From CANJJB01 sp964449295 (GTDB lineage Bacteria; Chlamydiota; Chlamydiia; Chlamydiales; Rhabdochlamydiaceae): a stretch of DNA of 8,662 nucleotides. Below are positions 5,598-8,662 of this stretch, piece by piece; position 1 is the first letter of the stretch; every line of letters begins with the position of its first letter. The DNA is taken from positions 1-8,662 of the forward strand of contig CAYUZN010000081.1 in the NCBI GenBank assembly GCA_964449295.1, given 5' to 3'. The position numbers were made by a program, and so were the translations under genes. Below the pieces are notes generated by a model, which saw only the letters and a list, made by a program, of their open reading frames with translations, ran no database searches and had not been told where the DNA came from.

Positions 5598-6821
5598 TTA
5601 ATATTTATTCGAACACATAGCATCTACGAGATAGCCGACTTTCTCATTGAACTCATTGGAAGGGATAGAGTTAAAAGCGTGCTCTAGATTTTCTCTAAAT
5701 GTTGTATTGAATAAGTATTTATTGACGAGCTGAGGGAGATCTTCCATACGTGTAATAGGCTCTCCAATCTCATATTTTGTCACAAGTGCGATATTAGCTC
5801 TTTCCCAGCTAAGAGGAGAGGATGTCTTATCAATCAGTACAGGAAGGCGCATGGCTATAGCCTCATTGATAGCTCCTGGGCCTGGTTTTGTAATCATTAA
5901 GTGAGACAGGGTCATAAGATCTGCCATATTATTTGTAAATCCCATGACAGTGATAGAATTTGAGGAGTGCAGCTCTATCTCTTTAATTTTTTTAGCAAGA
6001 TTTTCATTTTTCCCAGTACAGACAATGAGATGGATGCCTAGAGGTAAGCTGCCAAGTGCTCTAGTATATTCTAAACATTTCTCTCCTCCAGCGCCGCCCA
6101 TCATAATTAAGATCACCGATTTATTATGGGGAATACCATAGTCTTGCTGTAGGTGTTGGATATTTTCTGAGATTTTAAAAGATGTTCTAATAGGAAGCCC
6201 TATCACATTAATGGCTTCTTTAGAGATATGGCGTTTTTCTAAAAGACCTGTTGTCGAAGGAAGATCTGTTCCGATTGTGACTTTAAAATTAGGATGAGTC
6301 ACCGATTGAAGGCCATGGACCCAATTGCGTAAATCGTTATCGGTTGTCACAAGAAGATAGGGGATATCTTTTTTTCTAGCAGCTTCTGTTGCTGGATAAT
6401 TGATAAAGGGAATGAGAGAGATCACAAGATCTGGTTTTTCAGAGACAAGATGTCTATCGATTAACCTCTCAATGTTTCTTTTTCTGTTTCTAAAGAGTTT
6501 AGGAGCGACATGTCTTGTGATAGCATTCATAGACCGTGTCCATCCTCGTTGAATGATGTTATTATAGAAGGATTCTCCTCCGTCAACACCCCACATTTTA
6601 AGTTCTTGTATAGGATAAACTATCTTAATTTCATAATTTCCACCTAAAATGACTTGCAAGGTTTTTGCAGCTGCCCCATGACCATAGCCTCCGTTGCTCG
6701 ATAAGATTAAGATCTTTTTTTTTTCAGTGGGAATATTATTCGGATATAAAACAGAAAACAAAAGAAGAGAGCAAAGAAATAATAGTTTAATTAATCTTTT
6801 CATAAACTCACATATAAGCAT
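5598..6821 (-). CDS. GT28/MGDG-synthase-like glycosyltransferase with N-terminal hydrophobic segment
   Basis: From ATG at 6821 the protein has 407 residues. SSNGGYGHGAAA (glycine-rich motif at 44-49) matches the acceptor-side domain of monogalactosyldiacylglycerol synthases and processive diacylglycerol glucosyltransferases. GGAGGE (about 242-247) and TKPGPGAINEA (about 311-321) are the UDP-sugar-binding motifs of the GT28 C-terminal domain. Family enzymes add glucose or galactose to diacylglycerol, or build peptidoglycan lipid II in the MurG branch; the N-terminal half favours the glycolipid branch. AGGA lies 9 nt before this ATG. ATG at 6803, which opens a signal-like sequence MKRLIKLLFLCSLLLFSVLY, is an equally good start. 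TTG at 6839 sits at the predicted transcription start and is less likely. The hydrophobic N-terminus is unusual for an enzyme using cytoplasmic UDP-sugars; a membrane anchor is the simplest reading. Confidence 0.85.
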   Translation of the reverse strand: MLICEFMKRLIKLLFLCSLLLFSVLYPNNIPTEKKKILILSSNGGYGHGAAAKTLQVILGGNYEIKIVYPIQELKMWGVDGGESFYNNIIQRGWTRSMNAITRHVAPKLFRNRKRNIERLIDRHLVSEKPDLVISLIPFINYPATEAARKKDIPYLLVTTDNDLRNWVHGLQSVTHPNFKVTIGTDLPSTTGLLEKRHISKEAINVIGLPIRTSFKISENIQHLQQDYGIPHNKSVILIMMGGAGGEKCLEYTRALGSLPLGIHLIVCTGKNENLAKKIKEIELHSSNSITVMGFTNNMADLMTLSHLMITKPGPGAINEAIAMRLPVLIDKTSSPLSWERANIALVTKYEIGEPITRMEDLPQLVNKYLFNTTFRENLEHAFNSIPSNEFNEKVGYLVDAMCSNKY

Positions 6822-6845
6822 GAGTTCTAATCCTATCAAGAAAAA

Positions 6846-6874
6846 ATTATATTTTTTTGTAAATCACTTGAAAA
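6846..6874 (-). promoter_or_regulatory. Leftward promoter for the GT28-like gene
   Basis: The minus strand reads TTTTCA (6874-6869, 4/6 to the -35 consensus), a 17-nt spacer and a perfect TATAAT (6851-6846). The start would be near 6839, giving an 18-nt leader to ATG 6821 or 36 nt to ATG 6803. The -35 shares five bases with the -35 of the divergent hydrolase promoter. Confidence 0.6.
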
Positions 6875-6896
6875 TTTTTATCGTTGTTCGCATTAT
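6868..6896 (+). promoter_or_regulatory. Rightward promoter for the lipoprotein hydrolase
   Basis: TTGAAA (6868-6873, 5/6), a 17-nt spacer and CATTAT (6891-6896, 4/6) point to a start near 6903 and a leader of about 37 nt. The -35 overlaps that of the leftward promoter, so two polymerases could not occupy both at once. Confidence 0.5.
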
Positions 6897-6939
6897 GAAG
6901 AAATCTAAGGGGAGTGGTCCTCTTATAAGGCTATAGGGT

Positions 6940-7992
6940 ATGACAATGATGTTGCTCAAAGGACAAAAAAAGATCGTTTTACTTTTAGGGATTCTTTTAT
7001 CTTTTACCAGTTGTGAATTTGGTAAAAGTTCCAAATCAATCACTATCAATCCTCAAAAAACTGGTATCACAACGGTGTGTTATTTCGATCAGATGCGAGA
7101 TCGACCTCTGATCACCGAAATTTGGTACCCTGTAGCAGAAAGTACAGTGGCTCAACCTGTAGCAGGTGTCTGGCTTCGTTGTCCTGAAGCCAGAGATGCG
7201 CCTGTCAAATCAAGTTTACGTAAATATCCTCTCATTGTGATGTCCCATGGTAATGGGTCAGATCGTATGAATTGTTCATGGATTGCAGAGATTTTAGCTG
7301 CCAATGGATTTGTTGTAGCAGCCATGGATCATCACGGCAATACGTGGAATAATAAAATAGCTGAGTGTTTTGTCAAAATTTGGGAAAGACCTAAAGATGT
7401 CAGCTTTGTGATTGATCAGGTGTTAAAAGACCCTAGATTTGGACCTTACATCAACGCTGAAAAAGTCGGTTTTGTTGGTTACTCTTTAGGTGGTCAAACA
7501 GGAGTCTGGATGGCAGGAGGTAAATTGGATAAATTTGATAAGCCTGTTTTAAGTGAACTTCCTGCAGATCAAATTCCCAGTATCGTCACACAAGAAGTCA
7601 TCGATTCTATCGATTTTTCACCGTCGAAAGAATCTTATAGAGACACTAGGCTCTCTGCTTTCTTTTTAATGGCGCCTGCACTCGGTGATCTCTTTGATGA
7701 GGCAAGCTTAGAATCTATCACTGTGCCTGTCTATATTGTGGCACCTGAAAGTGACCATATCGTTCCCTTTGAAACCAACGCGCAGTTTTTTGCTACCAAA
7801 ATGACAAAGTCGATATTTACCCTCATTCCAGGCGCTGCTAATCACTATGTCTTTTTGAATGAAGTCACAAAAGGTGGTAAAATGCTTCTCGATAAAAAAC
7901 TCGCTTTTGATCCTCCCACTGTCGATAGACGAAAAGTCCATCACGAAGTGGGCTTAGAGGCTGTCCAGTTTTTTAAGAGTTATTTGAAGTAA
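6940..7992 (+). CDS. Lipoprotein alpha/beta hydrolase (PAF-acetylhydrolase/dienelactone hydrolase-like)
   Basis: The protein has 350 residues. The N-terminus carries a basic start, a hydrophobic core and FTSC with C25 as the likely lipidated cysteine, so it should be anchored at the envelope. The catalytic domain shows the pattern RDRPLITEIWYPV, then SHGNG (102-106, oxyanion region), MDHHGNTW, GYSLGG with nucleophile S182, D272 in ESDHIVP and H302 in ANHYVF. This order is that of predicted dienelactone hydrolases related to platelet-activating-factor acetylhydrolase. The likely substrates are esters or short-acyl phospholipids; the true substrate is not known. AAGG (6927-6930) lies 9 nt before this ATG, and AGGG (6935-6938) 7 nt before a second ATG at 6946, which would drop two residues. 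The gene is divergent from the GT28-like enzyme. Confidence 0.87.
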   Translation: MTMMLLKGQKKIVLLLGILLSFTSCEFGKSSKSITINPQKTGITTVCYFDQMRDRPLITEIWYPVAESTVAQPVAGVWLRCPEARDAPVKSSLRKYPLIVMSHGNGSDRMNCSWIAEILAANGFVVAAMDHHGNTWNNKIAECFVKIWERPKDVSFVIDQVLKDPRFGPYINAEKVGFVGYSLGGQTGVWMAGGKLDKFDKPVLSELPADQIPSIVTQEVIDSIDFSPSKESYRDTRLSAFFLMAPALGDLFDEASLESITVPVYIVAPESDHIVPFETNAQFFATKMTKSIFTLIPGAANHYVFLNEVTKGGKMLLDKKLAFDPPTVDRRKVHHEVGLEAVQFFKSYLK

Positions 7993-8028
7993 AAAAATGA
8001 ACCTAGAAAAATTAACTTTCTAGGTTCA
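7991..8028 (-). terminator. Intrinsic terminator for leftward transcription
   Basis: A perfect 12-bp stem (7998-8009 with 8017-8028) with a 7-nt loop is followed on the minus strand by seven T (plus-strand A at 7991-7997). Its T-tract begins inside the stop codon of the hydrolase gene. On the plus strand no T-tract follows, so it serves a leftward transcript coming from 8030-8350 or from read-through of the tRNA. Confidence 0.75.
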
Positions 8029-8073
8029 GCTAAAATAAATATTTTATAGGGGTCAAAAGGGCCGGTAGAGAGT

Positions 8074-8352
8074 TCAACGAGCAGCCCCAGATAAAGCGGT
8101 TTCCAGGCTCAATCCAAAAGGTAATGGCCCAGGGTTGGTGACTTTTCTAATCGATGAGTATTGAAAGACGGCGGTAAAGTTTTCGTCGTAGTACGTTCCT
8201 CCAATTGCTATGAAGCAACTTCTAAAAATGCCATATTTGACCCTCTTACCGGTGAGCGACTTTTCTTTTCTGTAGTACCAGGAAACGAAAATGAAATTAA
8301 TGAGCTCAATGCTCGTTGGAATCCCTAAATCTATAGCAAAATTTATCTTTAT
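8074..8352 (-). pseudogene. Possible gene remnant between two leftward terminators; coding strand uncertain
   Basis: Read leftward, this stretch is open for 93 codons to a TGA at 8074. The frame stays open further upstream, through the tRNA terminator and part of the tRNA, where coding is implausible. Past the tRNA terminator there is no ATG or GTG and no TTG at a useful place, so it would be a fragment without its 5' end. The plus strand is also partly open. A TTG-started frame spans 8161-8328 (55 residues), and a different plus frame is open at 8069-8161. The two would join if one base were restored near 8162, giving a soluble-looking protein. I recognise no family on either strand. A leftward terminator at 7991-8028 favours minus-strand transcription. 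It may be a decayed gene beside the tRNA or a small untranslated RNA. Confidence 0.3.
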
Positions 8353-8393
8353 AAAAAAACCGGAAACATCGTCATTTTTGAAAATGTCTCCGG
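8353..8393 (-). terminator. Terminator of tRNA-Leu
   Basis: On the minus strand CCGGAGACAT (8393-8384) pairs with ATGTTTCCGG (8369-8360), ten pairs with one G-U, followed directly by seven T (8359-8353). It begins five bases after the mature 3' end of the tRNA. Confidence 0.8.
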
Positions 8394-8398
8394 GGATG

Positions 8399-8482
8399 TG
8401 CCCAGAATAGGACTTGAACCTACACGCCTTTGCAGGCAACAGAACCTAAATCTGTTGTGTCTACCAATTCCACCATCTGGGC
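8399..8482 (-). tRNA. tRNA-Leu, anticodon UAG
   Basis: All arms fold. The acceptor is GCCCAGA with TCTGGGC and discriminator A73. The D-arm is GTG/CAC with GG in the loop. The anticodon stem ACAGA/TCTGT holds loop TTTAGGT, giving anticodon UAG, which reads CUA and related CUN codons. A long variable arm (GCCT/AGGC), typical of class II tRNAs, is followed by the T-arm GTAGG-TTCAAGT-CCTAT. CCA is not encoded (the next bases are CAT), so it must be added after transcription. The gene has its own promoter and terminator. Confidence 0.96.
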
Positions 8483-8493
8483 AGAAGCAGAAA

Positions 8494-8522
8494 ATCTTAA
8501 GAATTTAGATTGATTTCGTCAA
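8494..8522 (-). promoter_or_regulatory. Promoter of tRNA-Leu
   Basis: The minus strand reads TTGACG (8522-8517, 5/6), exactly 17 nt, then TAAGAT (8499-8494, 4/6), placing the start a few bases before the mature 5' end at 8482. The first bases of the -35 (TTGA) contain the TGA that closes the partial upstream frame. Confidence 0.75.
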
Positions 8523-8662
8523 GGTGATAATGAAAGAAACCACTTTTGCATCTCTATCTTTTTCCAATGATAAAGATTAATCTTGTTGTACTGTTTGTAG
8601 TCATATTCGTTTGGAAGTGTACACGATTTTGCATCCCATCTATTTTCCCGCACAATAAATCG
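8519..8662 (-). CDS. Possible 3' end of a hypothetical protein (5' part outside window)
   Basis: A minus-strand frame is open from the window edge for 47 codons and ends at TGA 8521-8519. The translated tail is rich in aromatic, Lys and Asn residues and ends KWFLSLSP. No motif is recognisable. It is long for chance in AT-rich DNA but short enough to be spurious, and another minus frame is open for about 35 codons here. If real, its stop codon lies within the tRNA -35 element, and the gene could be co-oriented with the tRNA. Confidence 0.35.
   Translation of the reverse strand, partial: RFIVRENRWDAKSCTLPNEYDYKQYNKINLYHWKKIEMQKWFLSLSP

Noticed and set aside
6822..6839. TTG 6839 as start of the GT28-like gene
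   Set aside because: It coincides with the predicted transcription start, leaving no leader; ATG 6821 and 6803 are better.
8353..8439. Extending the 8074 minus frame to ATG 8439
   Set aside because: That start lies within the tRNA, and the frame would cross the tRNA terminator.
8530..8580. 16-codon plus-strand frame with AAGGTG before its ATG
   Set aside because: It is too short to support, opposes the tRNA promoter and overlaps the partial minus-strand frame.
1..8662. CRISPR arrays, insertion sequences, attachment-site repeats
   Set aside because: No spaced repeats, terminal inverted repeats with a transposase, or second copy of the tRNA 3' end were seen.

Overview
The window looks like AT-rich chromosomal DNA from a Gram-negative bacterium. 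It carries the start of an autotransporter-like secreted protein, two predicted lipoproteins, a GT28/MGDG-synthase-like glycosyltransferase and a prolyl-oligopeptidase-type peptidase. Several genes have weak or absent Shine-Dalgarno sequences. This mix would suit a Chlamydia-related (Parachlamydia/Simkania-like) organism, but no marker here proves it, so treat the taxonomy as a guess. No phage genes, insertion sequences or CRISPR arrays were recognised.

Layout from left to right. Positions 1-630 (minus) hold the N-terminal 210 residues of a secreted protein with an autotransporter-type beta-strand repeat. Positions 709-1013 (plus) hold a promoter, a strongly folded non-coding stretch and a textbook intrinsic terminator, which together look like a free-standing structured RNA of about 270 nt. 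Positions 1012-2178 (minus) encode an unrecognised membrane-anchored protein with a TTG start. Positions 2275-3438 (plus) encode a GT4-like glycosyltransferase. Its 3' end overlaps that of a convergent S9 peptidase (3415-5250, minus). Positions 5327-5506 (plus) encode a tiny acidic lipoprotein. A long hairpin separates it from the convergent GT28/MGDG-synthase-like gene (5598-6821, minus). Positions 6940-7992 (plus) encode a lipoprotein alpha/beta hydrolase resembling PAF-acetylhydrolase/dienelactone hydrolases. A minus-strand terminator, a 320-bp stretch of uncertain coding status, a second minus-strand terminator and tRNA-Leu(UAG) follow, with the tRNA promoter embedded at the stop codon of a further partial minus-strand frame.

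Neighbouring protein genes mostly alternate in strand, so nearly every gene appears to be its own transcription unit. Two divergent pairs have intimately overlapping promoters: the 388-aa protein with the GT4 enzyme at about 2246-2275, and the GT28 enzyme with the lipoprotein hydrolase at about 6846-6896. The second pair could link glycolipid synthesis with lipid or ester hydrolysis at the envelope, but that is inference. The most novel-looking element is the structured RNA candidate at 744-1013.
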